Notes: generated by a model not told the origin, from the letters alone. A stretch of DNA of 64,000 nt from Streptomyces sp. NRRL F-2580 (GCF_000720115.1 NZ_JOIR01000010.1:124001-188000), one strand, 5' to 3'; shown: positions 34,392 to 48,301, counted from the stretch's first letter. Made by a program: numbers and translations.

Positions 34392-35339
34392 ATGCACCAG
34401 GCTGTCCGGACCCGAGCCGGTATCGCGATCGCGGGTACCGCACTGCTCGTGGGCGGCCTCACGGCCTGCGGCGGCGAGAAGGCCGACGCGGGCAGTGGCA
34501 GGGCCGAGGGGGGCCACGGCGCGGACGCGAAGGCGCACTCGCCCGTGGAGGCGCTGAAGGCGTCCTACCTGAAGACGGTGGCCGCCAAGTTCGCCAAGGC
34601 GGAGCTGTCCATCGTCGGGGCCGACGGCAAGACCAGCACCCAGTCCGGTACGAAGGGCTGGTACCCGTCCAGCCACGACGTGCTGCTGAAGGGCGAGCGG
34701 CCCGAGACCCGCTCGATCATGATCGAGGACCTGGTCTACACCCGGCTGGACAAGCCCCTCAAGGGCAAGACCTGGATGAGGATGAACCTGGCCAAGGACG
34801 GCAAGCCGGGGGTCCGGCTGAACGACGACCCGGCCGAGTACCTGGCGATGGTGCTGGGCCAGGAGAAGCTGACCCACGTCGGGGCCGAGAAGACCGACGG
34901 CATCGACGCCCAGCACTACAAGGGCACCCTCACCAACGAGGACCTGCTCAAGGCGGACGAGTCCACCAAGGTCATGGAGGAGAAGAACCGCCAGTACCTC
35001 CACGAGTCCGTGAAGAACGTCAAGACCTTCGAGGTGGACCTGTGGATCGACAAGGACGGCTACCCCGTCCGCGTCGACAGCGTGAGCACGGACGGGACCG
35101 GCTCGACGAAGACCACGGCGAAGTTCTCGGACTTCGGGAAGGCCGCCCCGGTGCAGGCCCCGCCGGCCGACCAGGTCGTCGACCTGGAGGACAGTCTCAA
35201 GGACACCGACCAGAGCCTGAAGGACACCCGCGAGAGCCTGAAGGAGACGGACCAGAAGTTGAAGGACGTCGACGCGGACCTGAAGGAGGCCGACAAGACG
35301 CTGCGGGACGCCGGACTGGGCGGTCTCGGCGGCTCCTGA
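34392..35339 (+). CDS. Lipoprotein with heptad-repeat C-terminal tail
   Basis: A 315-residue exported lipoprotein. The lipobox GGLTAC places the lipidated Cys near residue 26. The middle part (KASYLKTVAAKFAKAELSIVG to about residue 250) resembles the LolA/LprG-type single-sheet lipoprotein fold. The final ~50 residues are six near-perfect seven-residue units (DSLKDTD, QSLKDTR, ESLKETD, QKLKDVD, ADLKEAD, KTLRDAG), highly charged and predicted helical, perhaps a coiled coil. It sits alone between rplKA and rplJL with its own terminators. Role is unknown. Confidence 0.83.
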   Translation: MHQAVRTRAGIAIAGTALLVGGLTACGGEKADAGSGRAEGGHGADAKAHSPVEALKASYLKTVAAKFAKAELSIVGADGKTSTQSGTKGWYPSSHDVLLKGERPETRSIMIEDLVYTRLDKPLKGKTWMRMNLAKDGKPGVRLNDDPAEYLAMVLGQEKLTHVGAEKTDGIDAQHYKGTLTNEDLLKADESTKVMEEKNRQYLHESVKNVKTFEVDLWIDKDGYPVRVDSVSTDGTGSTKTTAKFSDFGKAAPVQAPPADQVVDLEDSLKDTDQSLKDTRESLKETDQKLKDVDADLKEADKTLRDAGLGGLGGS

Positions 35340-35404
35340 GGCCGGTCCCGGCGGCTCCGGAGGTCGGTCCCGGCGCCTCCCGGGTCGGCCGGGCCCGAGG
35401 CGAT

Positions 35405-35434
35405 TTGCCTCGACTGGCGGCCTTCACGTACTCT
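35405..35434 (+). promoter_or_regulatory. rplJL promoter
   Basis: TTGCCT (35405-35410) and TACTCT (35429-35434) with an 18-base spacer, just before the start of the L10 leader. Confidence 0.7.
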
Positions 35435-35440
35435 TCCGGA

Positions 35441-35600
35441 GAAGCCAAAGACCGCTGGTCGTTGCCGTGCCCGCAAGGGAGCGGCGGCCGAAGGATCCGC
35501 TGAGTGCGGACGTCCTGCGCAGGTGTTCGTGGAAAAGCTCCCGGAGTGATTCGGTCGAGCTTCAGCCCCGTGCGCTTGCGCCGGGGCGTTTCGTTTTGTT
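35441..35600 (+). ncRNA. L10 leader (ribosomal protein autoregulation)
   Basis: The conserved leader of rplJ transcripts, recognised by gccaaagaccgctggtcg and aaggatccgctgagt, with the kink-turn-like core bound by L10(L12)4. It ends with a hairpin GCCCCG..GCGC-TT-GCGC..CGGGGC (35565-35587) and a run of T, which suggests attenuation when L10 is in excess. Confidence 0.82.
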
Positions 35601-35648
35601 CAGCCCCTTCTGAGCGGTCCTCATCACCCGGAAGGAGGCCGACGCTCT

Positions 35649-36179
35649 ATGGCAAGGCCCGACAAGGCTGCCGCGGTAGCCGAGCTCACGGACCAGTTCC
35701 AGAGCTCGAACGCCGCCGTGCTGACCGAGTACCGGGGTCTCACCGTCGCGCAGCTCAAGACGCTGCGTCGTTCGCTCGGTGAGAACGCCCAGTACGCCGT
35801 GGTGAAGAACACGCTGACCAAGATTGCGGCCAACCAGGCCGGGATCACCGCGCTGGACGAGCACTTCGCTGGTCCGACCGCGGTCGCCTTCATCACCGGT
35901 GACCCGGTGGAGTCGGCGAAGAGCCTGCGTGACTTCGCCAAGGACAACCCGAATCTCATCATCAAGGCGGGTGTCCTTGATGGTAAGGCGCTCACCGCCG
36001 ACGAGATCAAGAAGCTTGCGGACCTCGAGTCCCGCGAGGTTCTGCTCAGCAAGCTGGCCGGCGCGTTCAAGGGCAAGCAGTCTCAGGCTGCCTCGCTCTT
36101 CCAGGCGCTGCCGTCGAAGTTCGTCCGCACCGCGGAAGCGCTTCGCGTCAAGCTCGCCGAGCAGGGCGGTGCCGAGTAA
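35649..36179 (+). CDS. rplJ: 50S ribosomal protein L10
   Basis: A 176-residue protein that anchors the L7/L12 stalk. [34 protein letters not shown] and [11 protein letters not shown] are the conserved N-terminal motifs for rRNA binding; the helical C-terminus holds L12 dimers. ATG with GGAAGGAGG site. Regulated through the L10 leader upstream. Confidence 0.97.
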   Translation: MARPDKAAAVAELTDQFQSSNAAVLTEYRGLTVAQLKTLRRSLGENAQYAVVKNTLTKIAANQAGITALDEHFAGPTAVAFITGDPVESAKSLRDFAKDNPNLIIKAGVLDGKALTADEIKKLADLESREVLLSKLAGAFKGKQSQAASLFQALPSKFVRTAEALRVKLAEQGGAE

Positions 36180-36224
36180 TTCGGCTCGCGCACTGATCCA
36201 CGCCGCCTAGTGCGTGGGTCGTAG

Positions 36225-36242
36225 CGGGCCGTTACGCCCGCC
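36225..36242 (+). other. Hairpin between rplJ and rplL
   Basis: GCGGGC (36225-36230) pairs with GCCCGC (36237-36242) around CGTTAC, followed by ctctatatac. It may be a partial terminator or a processing site. Confidence 0.45.
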
Positions 36243-36289
36243 TCTATATACATCCGGCACCTGCCGAATTAGTGGAAGGATCGCCCATC

Positions 36290-36673
36290 ATGGCGAAGCT
36301 CTCTCAGGACGACCTCCTCGCCCAGTTCGAGGAGATGACCCTCATCGAGCTCTCTGAGTTCGTGAAGGCCTTCGAGGAGAAGTTCGACGTCACCGCCGCC
36401 GCGGCCGTCGCCGTTGCCGGCCCCGCCGCCGGTGGCGCTGCCCCCGAGGCCGCCGAGGAGCAGGACGAGTTCGACGTCATCCTCACCGGTGCCGGCGACA
36501 AGAAGATCCAGGTCATCAAGGTCGTGCGCGAGCTGACCTCCCTGGGCCTCAAGGAGGCCAAGGACCTCGTGGACGGCGCTCCGAAGCCGGTCCTCGAGAA
36601 GGTCGCCAAGGAGGCCGCTGACAAGGCCGCCGAGTCCCTCAAGGCTGCCGGCGCGGCTGTCGAGGTCAAGTAA
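36290..36673 (+). CDS. rplL: 50S ribosomal protein L7/L12
   Basis: A 127-residue stalk protein that recruits translational GTPases. The N-terminal dimer domain ([21 protein letters not shown]), Ala/Pro hinge and C-terminal domain ([23 protein letters not shown]) are complete. The ATG at 36290 follows GGAAGGA; the frame opens six codons earlier but without support. Confidence 0.97.
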   Translation: MAKLSQDDLLAQFEEMTLIELSEFVKAFEEKFDVTAAAAVAVAGPAAGGAAPEAAEEQDEFDVILTGAGDKKIQVIKVVRELTSLGLKEAKDLVDGAPKPVLEKVAKEAADKAAESLKAAGAAVEVK

Positions 36674-36679
36674 CACCTC

Positions 36680-36735
36680 TGGGGCCTCTCTGAGGCCCCA
36701 ACCAAGGGCGATCACCCGTAAGGGTGGTCGCCCTT
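36680..36735 (+). terminator. Two tandem hairpins after rplL
   Basis: TGGGGCCTC (36680-36688) pairs with GAGGCCCCA (36692-36700), and AAGGGCGATCACCC (36704-36717) pairs with GGGTGGTCGCCCTT (36722-36735) with one G-U. They lie between rplL and rpoB and may set the ratio of ribosomal protein to polymerase transcripts. Confidence 0.82.
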
Positions 36736-36757
36736 TGGCGTACCCGCAGTGCCTGAC

Positions 36758-36785
36758 TTGCCCTGGTCTCGTTGGGGAGTAGGGT
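36758..36785 (+). promoter_or_regulatory. Possible distal rpoB promoter
   Basis: TTGCCC (36758-36763) and TAGGGT (36780-36785) with a 16-base spacer, about 475 bases before rpoB. Confidence 0.45.
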
Positions 36786-37052
36786 GATCATCGTTGCCCC
36801 GAAGCAGGGTCCGAAGATGATCCGCTCGGAGCAGGGGGCCTTGACGAACGGGACGCGGCGCGCAATTCTCAGACCCGTCGAGAGGTCGACCACCTCGATG
36901 CGAGATCCGAGGCATGGATCGACTACGAAGAGGGCAGTACTGATACGCGCTCTGTGTACGAGAGCCGCACGCGTGGGACGCAGGATCGGATGAGCACTGC
37001 GTTGGTGGAACGAGTTGGGGAAGGCCTGTTGCCGGTTTCCGGAAACCTGGTC

Positions 37053-37081
37053 TGGACATCAGTGAGCCAAGTGGCTACACT
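37053..37081 (+). promoter_or_regulatory. Proximal rpoB promoter
   Basis: TGGACA (37053-37058) and TACACT (37076-37081) with a 17-base spacer. The -10 fits the actinobacterial consensus and implies a leader of about 170 bases. Confidence 0.6.
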
Positions 37082-37260
37082 GACCCTTTGCGCTGCCTGT
37101 TAGCTGTCCCCTGCCCGTCGCCAGGGACATGCCCACGCTTGAGCACACTTGATTGATCCGCCCCGAACTGGCCTTTCAGCTGGATTTGGGGGGCTTGTCT
37201 TCTGTGTCTGCTGGGACCGGTACGCGCGTAGTGAGTCCGAGCCCTCGGAAGGACCCCCTC

Positions 37261-40200
37261 TTGGCCGCCTCGCGCAACGCCTCGACCAATACGAACAACG
37301 GTGCCAGCACCGCCCCGCTGCGCATCTCCTTTGCAAAGATCAAGGAGCCCCTCGAGGTTCCGAACCTCCTGGCGCTGCAGACCGAGAGCTTTGACTGGCT
37401 TCTCGGCAATGCTGCCTGGAAGTCTCGCGTCGAGTCGGCGCTTGAGAGTGGACAGGACGTCCCCACCAAGTCCGGTCTGGAAGAGATCTTCGAGGAGATC
37501 TCGCCGATCGAGGACTTCTCCGGGTCGATGTCGCTGACCTTCCGCGACCACCGTTTCGAGCCGGCGAAGAACTCTGTCGACGAGTGCAAGGAGCGCGACT
37601 TCACGTACGCGGCTCCGCTGTTCGTCACGGCCGAGTTCACGAACAACGAGACCGGAGAGATCAAGTCTCAGACGGTCTTCATGGGCGACTTCCCGCTCAT
37701 GACCAACAAGGGCACCTTCGTCATCAACGGCACCGAGCGTGTCGTCGTGTCGCAGCTTGTCCGCTCCCCTGGTGTCTACTTCGACTCCTCCATCGACAAG
37801 ACGTCCGACAAGGACATCTTCTCCGCCAAGATCATCCCGTCCCGGGGTGCCTGGCTGGAGATGGAGATCGACAAGCGCGACATGGTCGGTGTACGCATCG
37901 ACCGCAAGCGCAAGCAGTCCGTCACCGTCCTCCTGAAGGCTCTCGGCTGGACCACCGAGCAGATCCTCGAGGAGTTCGGCGAGTACGAGTCCATGCGCGC
38001 CACCCTGGAGAAGGACCACACCCAGGGTCAGGACGACGCGCTGCTCGACATCTACCGCAAGCTGCGCCCGGGCGAGCCGCCGACCCGCGAGGCCGCTCAG
38101 ACGCTGCTCGAGAACCTCTACTTCAACCCGAAGCGCTACGACCTCGCCAAGGTCGGCCGCTACAAGGTGAACAAGAAGCTCGGCGCCGACGAGCCGCTCG
38201 ACGCCGGCGTGCTCACCACCGACGACGTCATCGCGACGATCAAGTACCTGGTCAAGCTGCACGCCGGCGAGACCGAGACGACCGGCGAGTCCGGCCGTTC
38301 GATCGTGGTCGAGACCGATGACATCGACCACTTCGGCAACCGTCGTCTGCGCAACGTCGGCGAGCTCATCCAGAACCAGGTCCGCACGGGTCTGGCTCGT
38401 ATGGAGCGCGTCGTCCGCGAGCGCATGACCACGCAGGACGTCGAGGCCATCACGCCGCAGACCCTGATCAACATCCGGCCGGTCGTCGCCTCCATCAAGG
38501 AGTTCTTCGGCACCAGCCAGCTGTCGCAGTTCATGGACCAGAACAACCCGCTCTCGGGCCTGACCCACAAGCGCCGCCTGTCGGCGCTGGGCCCCGGCGG
38601 TCTGTCCCGTGAGCGGGCCGGCTTCGAGGTCCGTGACGTTCACCCGTCGCACTACGGCCGCATGTGCCCGATCGAGACCCCTGAAGGCCCGAACATCGGT
38701 CTGATCGGCTCGCTCGCCTCCTACGGCCGCGTCAACGCGTTCGGCTTCGTGGAGACCCCGTACCGCAAGGTCATCGACGGCGTCGTCACCGACGAGGTCG
38801 ACTACCTGACGGCCGACGAGGAAGACCGCTTCGTCATCGCCCAGGCCAACGCCGGCCTGTCCGAGGACATGCGCTTCACCGAGAACCGCGTGCTGGTGCG
38901 CCGTCGTGGCGGCGAGATCGACTACATCGCCGGCGACGACGTCGACTACATGGACGTCTCCCCGCGCCAGATGGTGTCCGTCGCGACCGCGATGATCCCC
39001 TTCCTGGAGCACGACGACGCCAACCGTGCCCTCATGGGCGCGAACATGATGCGCCAGGCCGTTCCGCTCATCAAGGCGGAGGCCCCGCTCGTCGGCACCG
39101 GCATGGAGTACCGCTGTGCGGTCGACGCCGGTGACTCGATCCGTGCGGAGAAGGACGGTGTCGTCCAGGAGGTCTCGGCCGACTACATCACCGTCGCCAA
39201 CGACGACGGCACGTACACCACGTACCGCGTCGCCAAGTTCTCCCGCTCGAACCAGGGCACCTCGGTCAACCAGAAGGTCATCGTCAACGAGGGTGACCGG
39301 ATCATCGAGTCCCAGGTCCTCGCCGACGGACCGGCGACCGAAGAGGGCGAGATGGCCCTCGGCAAGAACCTGCTCGTCGCGTTCATGCCGTGGGAAGGTC
39401 ACAACTACGAGGACGCGATCATCCTGTCGCAGCGCCTCGTGCAGGACGACGTCCTCTCCTCGATCCACATCGAGGAGCACGAGGTCGACGCCCGTGACAC
39501 CAAGCTCGGCCCCGAGGAGATCACCCGGGACATCCCGAACGTCTCCGAGGAGGTCCTCGCGGACCTCGACGAGCGCGGCATCATCCGCATCGGTGCGGAC
39601 GTCGTCGCCGGCGACATCCTGGTCGGCAAGGTCACGCCCAAGGGTGAGACCGAGCTGACCCCGGAGGAGCGCCTGCTCCGCGCGATCTTCGGTGAGAAGG
39701 CCCGCGAGGTGCGTGACACCTCGCTCAAGGTCCCTCACGGTGAGATCGGCAAGGTCATCGGTGTCCGCGTCTTCGACCGCGAGGAGGGCGACGAGCTTCC
39801 TCCGGGCGTGAACCAGCTGGTCCGCGTCTACGTCGCCCAGAAGCGCAAGATCACCGACGGTGACAAGCTCGCCGGCCGCCACGGCAACAAGGGTGTCATC
39901 TCCAAGATCCTTCCGATCGAGGACATGCCCTTCCTTGAGGACGGCACGCCGGTCGACATCATCCTGAACCCGCTGGGTGTCCCGTCCCGAATGAACCCGG
40001 GACAGGTCCTGGAGATCCACCTCGGCTGGCTCGCCAGCCGCGGCTGGGACGTCTCCGGGCTCGGCGAGGAATGGGCCGAGCGGCTGAAGGTCATCGGCGC
40101 CGACAAGGTCGCGCCGGGTACCAACGTCGCCACCCCGGTGTTCGACGGTGCGCGTGAGGACGAGCTCGCGGGCCTGTTCGAGCACACCATCCCGAACCGT

Positions 40201-40743
40201 GACGGCGACCGCCTGGTCCTCCCGTCCGGCAAGGCGCGTCTGTTCGACGGCCGCTCCGGTGAGCCGTTCCCGGACCCGATCTCGATCGGGTACATGTACA
40301 TCCTCAAGCTCCACCACCTGGTCGACGACAAGCTCCACGCTCGGTCGACCGGTCCGTACTCGATGATCACGCAGCAGCCGCTGGGTGGTAAGGCGCAGTT
40401 CGGTGGCCAGCGCTTCGGTGAGATGGAGGTGTGGGCGCTGGAGGCTTATGGCGCCGCTTACGCCCTCCAGGAGCTGCTGACCATCAAGTCCGACGACGTC
40501 ACCGGCCGCGTGAAGGTCTACGAGGCCATCGTCAAGGGCGAGAACATCCCCGAGCCGGGCATTCCCGAGTCCTTCAAGGTGCTCATCAAGGAAATGCAGT
40601 CGCTCTGCCTCAACGTGGAGGTGCTGTCCTCGGACGGCATGTCCATCGAGATGCGCGACACCGACGAGGACGTCTTCCGCGCGGCGGAGGAGCTCGGTAT
40701 CGACCTGTCCCGGCGCGAGCCGAGCAGCGTCGAAGAGGTCTGA
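37261..40743 (+). CDS. rpoB: RNA polymerase beta subunit
   Basis: An 1160-residue core polymerase subunit. The start is TTG (LAASRNAST), matching the known Streptomyces start and preceded by GGAAGGA; an in-frame ATG 36 codons upstream has no support. The rifampicin pocket (residues about 421-441, [20 protein letters not shown]) has the wild-type Gln, Asp, His436 and Ser441, so a rifampicin-sensitive enzyme is predicted. [12 protein letters not shown] (catalytic-side lysines) is intact. Confidence 0.97.
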   Translation: MAASRNASTNTNNGASTAPLRISFAKIKEPLEVPNLLALQTESFDWLLGNAAWKSRVESALESGQDVPTKSGLEEIFEEISPIEDFSGSMSLTFRDHRFEPAKNSVDECKERDFTYAAPLFVTAEFTNNETGEIKSQTVFMGDFPLMTNKGTFVINGTERVVVSQLVRSPGVYFDSSIDKTSDKDIFSAKIIPSRGAWLEMEIDKRDMVGVRIDRKRKQSVTVLLKALGWTTEQILEEFGEYESMRATLEKDHTQGQDDALLDIYRKLRPGEPPTREAAQTLLENLYFNPKRYDLAKVGRYKVNKKLGADEPLDAGVLTTDDVIATIKYLVKLHAGETETTGESGRSIVVETDDIDHFGNRRLRNVGELIQNQVRTGLARMERVVRERMTTQDVEAITPQTLINIRPVVASIKEFFGTSQLSQFMDQNNPLSGLTHKRRLSALGPGGLSRERAGFEVRDVHPSHYGRMCPIETPEGPNIGLIGSLASYGRVNAFGFVETPYRKVIDGVVTDEVDYLTADEEDRFVIAQANAGLSEDMRFTENRVLVRRRGGEIDYIAGDDVDYMDVSPRQMVSVATAMIPFLEHDDANRALMGANMMRQAVPLIKAEAPLVGTGMEYRCAVDAGDSIRAEKDGVVQEVSADYITVANDDGTYTTYRVAKFSRSNQGTSVNQKVIVNEGDRIIESQVLADGPATEEGEMALGKNLLVAFMPWEGHNYEDAIILSQRLVQDDVLSSIHIEEHEVDARDTKLGPEEITRDIPNVSEEVLADLDERGIIRIGADVVAGDILVGKVTPKGETELTPEERLLRAIFGEKAREVRDTSLKVPHGEIGKVIGVRVFDREEGDELPPGVNQLVRVYVAQKRKITDGDKLAGRHGNKGVISKILPIEDMPFLEDGTPVDIILNPLGVPSRMNPGQVLEIHLGWLASRGWDVSGLGEEWAERLKVIGADKVAPGTNVATPVFDGAREDELAGLFEHTIPNRDGDRLVLPSGKARLFDGRSGEPFPDPISIGYMYILKLHHLVDDKLHARSTGPYSMITQQPLGGKAQFGGQRFGEMEVWALEAYGAAYALQELLTIKSDDVTGRVKVYEAIVKGENIPEPGIPESFKVLIKEMQSLCLNVEVLSSDGMSIEMRDTDEDVFRAAEELGIDLSRREPSSVEEV

Positions 40744-40750
40744 CGGGCCT

Positions 40751-40780
40751 GACGGGGGGCTCGCTCAAGAGCCCCCCGTC
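40751..40780 (+). other. Intercistronic hairpin between rpoB and rpoC
   Basis: GACGGGGGGCTC (40751-40762) pairs perfectly with GAGCCCCCCGTC (40769-40780), loop GCTCAA. It is seven bases past the rpoB stop. It has no U-tract and rpoC has no clear promoter, so partial read-through or RNA processing is likely. Confidence 0.7.
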
Positions 40781-40840
40781 ATCCCCGGGACCGTTCAGAC
40801 CATGATTGAGACTCGACCCCGAAAGAGGGATTGACGCACA

Positions 40841-44740
<3,900 letters not shown>

Positions 44741-44753
44741 CAGCTCGTATGAA

Positions 44754-44793
44754 GAAACCCCCCGTCGCTCCGAGAGGAGCGGCGGGGGGTTTC
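44754..44793 (+). terminator. Terminator of rpoBC
   Basis: GAAACCCCCCGTCGCTCC (44754-44771) pairs with GGAGCGGCGGGGGGTTTC (44776-44793), one G-U, loop GAGA. It can serve both rpoC and the convergent YfhO gene. Confidence 0.9.
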
Positions 44794-44849
44794 CTCGTTC
44801 CCGGGTTCCCGGGTCCCCCGTTCCTGCAAGGACGGGGGACGGGGCGGGC

Positions 44850-47327
44850 TCAGGTGCGGCGGCGGCGGCGGAGGGTGGGGGTCGTGGCGCCGATGAGGAT
44901 CATCAGGCCGAGGGTGCCGGCTGCCAGGCCGGGGGTGAGGCCCTTGGGGGTGAAGGTGCAGGAGAGCTTGTGGGTGCCCGGGGGGAGGTCCACAGCGAGC
45001 AGGCCGTGGAAGCTCTTGGCCGGGGCGGAGCACTCCCAGCCGGGGGCGTCGGTCACGGCCAGGACCGCCGTGCCGGTGGCGCCCCCGGGGAGGGCGGCCT
45101 CGATGGAGTGGCCCCCCGTGGTGACCTCGGTGGCGCCGGTGGTGGTCAGGTGGCGGACCGCGGTGTCGAGGGCCGCGCGGTTCAGGCAGCCCAGCGGGTG
45201 GTCGCCGGCGGTGGCGTCCTTGGTCTGCGTCCGCACCGTCGCGTCGATCCGGCCGGAGGCGGGGACCGGGCCGAGCGGGACGACTCCGGTCATCTCGTCC
45301 TCCAGCCGGTGCTGCGCGCCGCCCGTTTCGAGGGTCCCGTAGAGGGCGGGGGAGAACCAGTAGGCCTCGGAGCCGGGGGCGCACTGGGCGGCGTACGTCT
45401 GCTCGGTGGCGCTGCCCCCGCGGGTGACCTGCGGGACCTGGTAGACGGTCGCGCCCAGGACGTTCTCCTGGCGGGCGTAGACGCTGTCGGCCGGGTTGGG
45501 GGAGGCGTAGGGGCCGGTGCGGACGGTGACGAGCGGGGGCGCGGGGAACTTCGAGGCCGTCCAGGTGCCCGGGGCGGCCCCCGGGCGGACCCGCGCGCCG
45601 ATCGAGAAGATCGCGTCGAGCACCGGGTTGTCGGCCCCGAAGAAGGTCCGGCCGTCGTTCTTGAAGCCGTAGCCGAGGGGTTCGAGGGCCTGGTACGTGG
45701 CCTCCGGGAGGTAGCTGCTGTAGTACTGCGGGCCCTCCGCCCGCAGGGCGAGGGCGTCGTTGTACGAGGTCTGCGGTGCGCCCGAGTCGGTGCGGTACGC
45801 GGGCCAGCCGGCCACGCCGCGGACCGCGTCGAAGTGGCCGGTGATCGACCGGTTCGAGGTGGCGATCGGCTTGGCCCAGCGCTCGCGGGCCCGCCGGGAG
45901 TCGGCGTTCGCCGCGGCGACGGTGGACTCGGCGAAGACCACGCCGATCATCAGGGCCGCCGCCACGGGGACGAGGAGGCGGCGCTTCTCGCCGAGGGAGA
46001 GCAGGAGGAGCGCGAGCAGCGAGACCGCGCCGCCGCCGAGCACGGCGGGCCAGGTCCAGCCGCCGAAGTCGTCGGTGTGGCGCAGGACGAAGGTGGCCGC
46101 GACGAGCAGGGCGGCGACCAGGGACAGGTGGAGGGGGCGCGGCCGGTTCGCCAGCGCCAGCCAGGCGACGATCACCACCATGCCGCTGAAGACGAAGGTC
46201 TCGCGGTACGGGTTGCCGTTCGGCACCGCCAGCCCGTGCCAGACGAACTGCGTCGGCGGGAACTGGAAGGAGGCGAGCACCAGCAGGGTCGCCGCCGCCC
46301 AGACCAGGCGGGTCCGCTTCGCCACCCGGGTGTTGAAGAGGAAGCTGCCTGCCAGGATCAGGCCCAGCGAGGCCACGTACAGGCGCGGCCGGCCGCCCCA
46401 CAGGTGGGTGGCCGGGAGCATGCCGGCGAAGAAGACCTCGATGCGTACGGGGTCGAAGGCGGCGGCCTTGGTGGGCTGCGCGGCCCCGCTGGACAGGAAC
46501 GACGGCAGGAGGAGCGGGAGGGTCAGCAGGACCCCGGTCCCGGCGGCCGTCGCGGCCCGCCACACGGCGCGCAGCCGCTGCCGGCCCGTCATGTCACGGG
46601 TGGCCAGGCGGATGGCCAACAGGACGCAGGCGGCCATCGTGGCCATCATCGCGGTGTAGAAGTTCCCGAACCAGGCGAGGGCGACCAGCAGGGCCACGCC
46701 CGGCCAGCGGCGCTCCTCCAGGCACCACTCGACGGCGATGCCGAGCATCGGGAGCGCGACCAGACCCCACAGCCACATCGGGATGTACGAGGCGTCGCTG
46801 AGCGCCCAGCCGCACAGGCCGTACGTGGCTCCGAGGACGCCCCGCTGCCACCACGGGCCGGGGTGCAGCTTGCCGAGGTACACCGTCATCACGGCCGCGG
46901 CGGCGCCCATCGTGAGCGGGGTGATCGCGAAGACCACCAGGTCGACGTGGGCGCGCGGGACGAGGACGGCCAGCCAGGAGAACGGGTTTCCGAGGTAGGT
47001 GTAGTAGTCGGACAGGAACTGCTGTCCGAAGCCGCCGCGCCAGCTGAAGAGCAGGTCGCCGGCGGCCTGCCCGTGGACCAGGTCCCACAGTGCCCGGTGG
47101 AAGGGCACGTACTGGTTGGCCTGGTCGTTGAGGGCGCGGCCGGTGTCGCCGAGGGGGAAGGTGCCGCGCGCCACCCAGGCCGCGCAGAACGCGGCCGAGG
47201 TGACGACGAAGGCGAGCAGGGGCCCGTAGAGCCGGGCGGCCCGGCGGCGGGTCCGCCGGGCGGGACCGGGGACGGGGTCGGGGGGAGGAGCGCCGACTGC
47301 GGTCTGCTCCGGTGCCACGGTCCCCAA
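44850..47327 (-). CDS. YfhO-family multispanning membrane protein
   Basis: An 825-residue protein with about twelve to thirteen helices. It has the YfhO layout: FPLGDTGRALNDQANQYVPFHRALWDL after the first helix, FGQQFLSDYYTYLGNPFSWL, a large extracytoplasmic C-terminal half (about residues 480-790) and one final helix. YfhO proteins are GT-C-like and thought to act in glycosylation of lipoteichoic acid or cell-surface polymers. The TTG at 47327 follows AGGGAG at the right distance; GTG three codons later is an alternative. Confidence 0.83.
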   Translation of the reverse strand: MGTVAPEQTAVGAPPPDPVPGPARRTRRRAARLYGPLLAFVVTSAAFCAAWVARGTFPLGDTGRALNDQANQYVPFHRALWDLVHGQAAGDLLFSWRGGFGQQFLSDYYTYLGNPFSWLAVLVPRAHVDLVVFAITPLTMGAAAAVMTVYLGKLHPGPWWQRGVLGATYGLCGWALSDASYIPMWLWGLVALPMLGIAVEWCLEERRWPGVALLVALAWFGNFYTAMMATMAACVLLAIRLATRDMTGRQRLRAVWRAATAAGTGVLLTLPLLLPSFLSSGAAQPTKAAAFDPVRIEVFFAGMLPATHLWGGRPRLYVASLGLILAGSFLFNTRVAKRTRLVWAAATLLVLASFQFPPTQFVWHGLAVPNGNPYRETFVFSGMVVIVAWLALANRPRPLHLSLVAALLVAATFVLRHTDDFGGWTWPAVLGGGAVSLLALLLLSLGEKRRLLVPVAAALMIGVVFAESTVAAANADSRRARERWAKPIATSNRSITGHFDAVRGVAGWPAYRTDSGAPQTSYNDALALRAEGPQYYSSYLPEATYQALEPLGYGFKNDGRTFFGADNPVLDAIFSIGARVRPGAAPGTWTASKFPAPPLVTVRTGPYASPNPADSVYARQENVLGATVYQVPQVTRGGSATEQTYAAQCAPGSEAYWFSPALYGTLETGGAQHRLEDEMTGVVPLGPVPASGRIDATVRTQTKDATAGDHPLGCLNRAALDTAVRHLTTTGATEVTTGGHSIEAALPGGATGTAVLAVTDAPGWECSAPAKSFHGLLAVDLPPGTHKLSCTFTPKGLTPGLAAGTLGLMILIGATTPTLRRRRRT

Positions 47328-47424
47328 TGTCCTGCTCCCTGCTGCTCGACGGCAAGCCGCCAGTTTAGGTCGCCGGGGTGGGACGGTCCGCAGGACGGGC
47401 CGCCCCGTGCCCCGGCGGGAGCAC

Positions 47425-47923
47425 CTACTGGCCGGTGACCTGCCAGGCCGTGACGGCGACGGCGGAGACGGCCGCGAGCGCGGTCACGCTGGCCAGGGGC
47501 CGGCGGGCACGCTCCAGGGAGTCCAGCCGGGCCTCGTGGTCGGCGGGTGGGCGTTGCCGTCGGTGTCGAGGCGGCGGGGGGCGGGGAGCGTGGTCTCGGC
47601 GGCGACGGCGTCGAGGACGTCGCCGTCGCCGAGGCCGGCGTCGTTGATGCGGCCGTGGCCGATGAGGTGGACGACGCCGGCCTTGTCGATCACCGCGTGG
47701 CAGAGGGGGCCGGGCCGGGAAGTTCGTCGTAGCCGTCGTGGCAGAGGGCGACGCTTTCGGCGCTGCCGCTGCTGACGGTGTGGTGCACGATCACGCCGTT
47801 GACCGGGCCCCAGGCACCCTTGTGGTTGCGGTTGTGGGTGCGACAGCCGGGGTACTCGACGACGTTCACGCCTTCGGCTTTGAGGGCGGCGAGGAGGGTG
47901 TCGGCGGTGAGGGGGGTGGCCAC
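47425..47923 (-). pseudogene. N-acetylmuramoyl-L-alanine amidase remnant, frameshifted
   Basis: The GTG at 47923 has a good AAGGAG site and opens an amidase/PGRP-like protein (TPLTADTLLAALKAEGVNVVEYPG, GVIVHHTVSSGSAESV). The frame breaks at a doubled gggcc (47707-47716); removing one copy gives DELPGPLCHAVIDKAGVVHLIGHGRINDAGLGDGDVL. A second break near GNAH jumps to ADHEARLDSLERARRPLASV and ends after a hydrophobic C-terminal segment (stop at 47425). The central catalytic part with the other metal ligands is missing, so it is a decayed phage-type endolysin or wall amidase gene. Confidence 0.78.
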
Positions 47924-48301
47924 GTCGGGCTCCTTCGGGCATGGGAAAGCCCCGGCCGCGGATGTCTTTGCGTATGCGGGCGGGGCGGGGCGGTGGGTGT
48001 GGCGGTGCGGTGCGGTGGGCGGTGCGGGCCGTTGCCGGGGCTCCGCCCCGGGCCCCGCGCCTCAAACGCCGGCGGGGCTGAGATTGGTGCGGCGGGGCGG
48101 CAAGGGGCGGGCGAGGCCCCCGGACCCCGCGCCCCAAACGCCGGCGGGGCTGAGATGTGTGCGGCGGGGCGGCAAGGGGTGGGGCTCCGCCCCCGTGCCC
48201 CGCGCCTCAAACGCCGGCGAGGCTGAGATTGGTGCGGCGGGGCGGCCAGGGGTGGGGCTCCGCCCCCGGGCCCCGCGCCTCAAACGCCGGCGAGGCTGAG
48301 A
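47924..48301. other. Gap with repeat array
   Basis: No gene is seen. The left third is the leader of the amidase remnant and a GT/GC-rich stretch. From 48034 on it is the tandem repeat array that leads directly into the truncated XRE regulator. Confidence 0.65.

Larger units (their letters stand above)
35340..35648 (+). other. rplJ upstream region
   Basis: No coding region is seen. It holds the rplJL promoter (35405-35434) and the structured L10 leader (about 35441-35600), then a ribosome site GGAAGGAGG before rplJ. Confidence 0.8.
36736..37260 (+). other. 525-base leader region of rpoB
   Basis: No convincing gene. A 73-codon frame (36772-36993) exists but has no recognisable family. Two promoter-like sequences are seen (36758-36785, 37053-37081), so the region seems to supply rpoBC with its own transcripts. 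The rpoB ribosome site GGAAGGA is at its right end. Confidence 0.6.

Noticed and set aside
36772..36993. Possible 73-codon gene between rplL and rpoB
   Set aside because: No recognisable family, lies in a leader with promoters, and no good ribosome site.
37261..40743. Rifampicin-resistant rpoB or streptomycin-resistant rpsL
   Set aside because: Key residues (His436, Ser441 in RpoB; Lys43, Lys88 in S12) are the sensitive forms.
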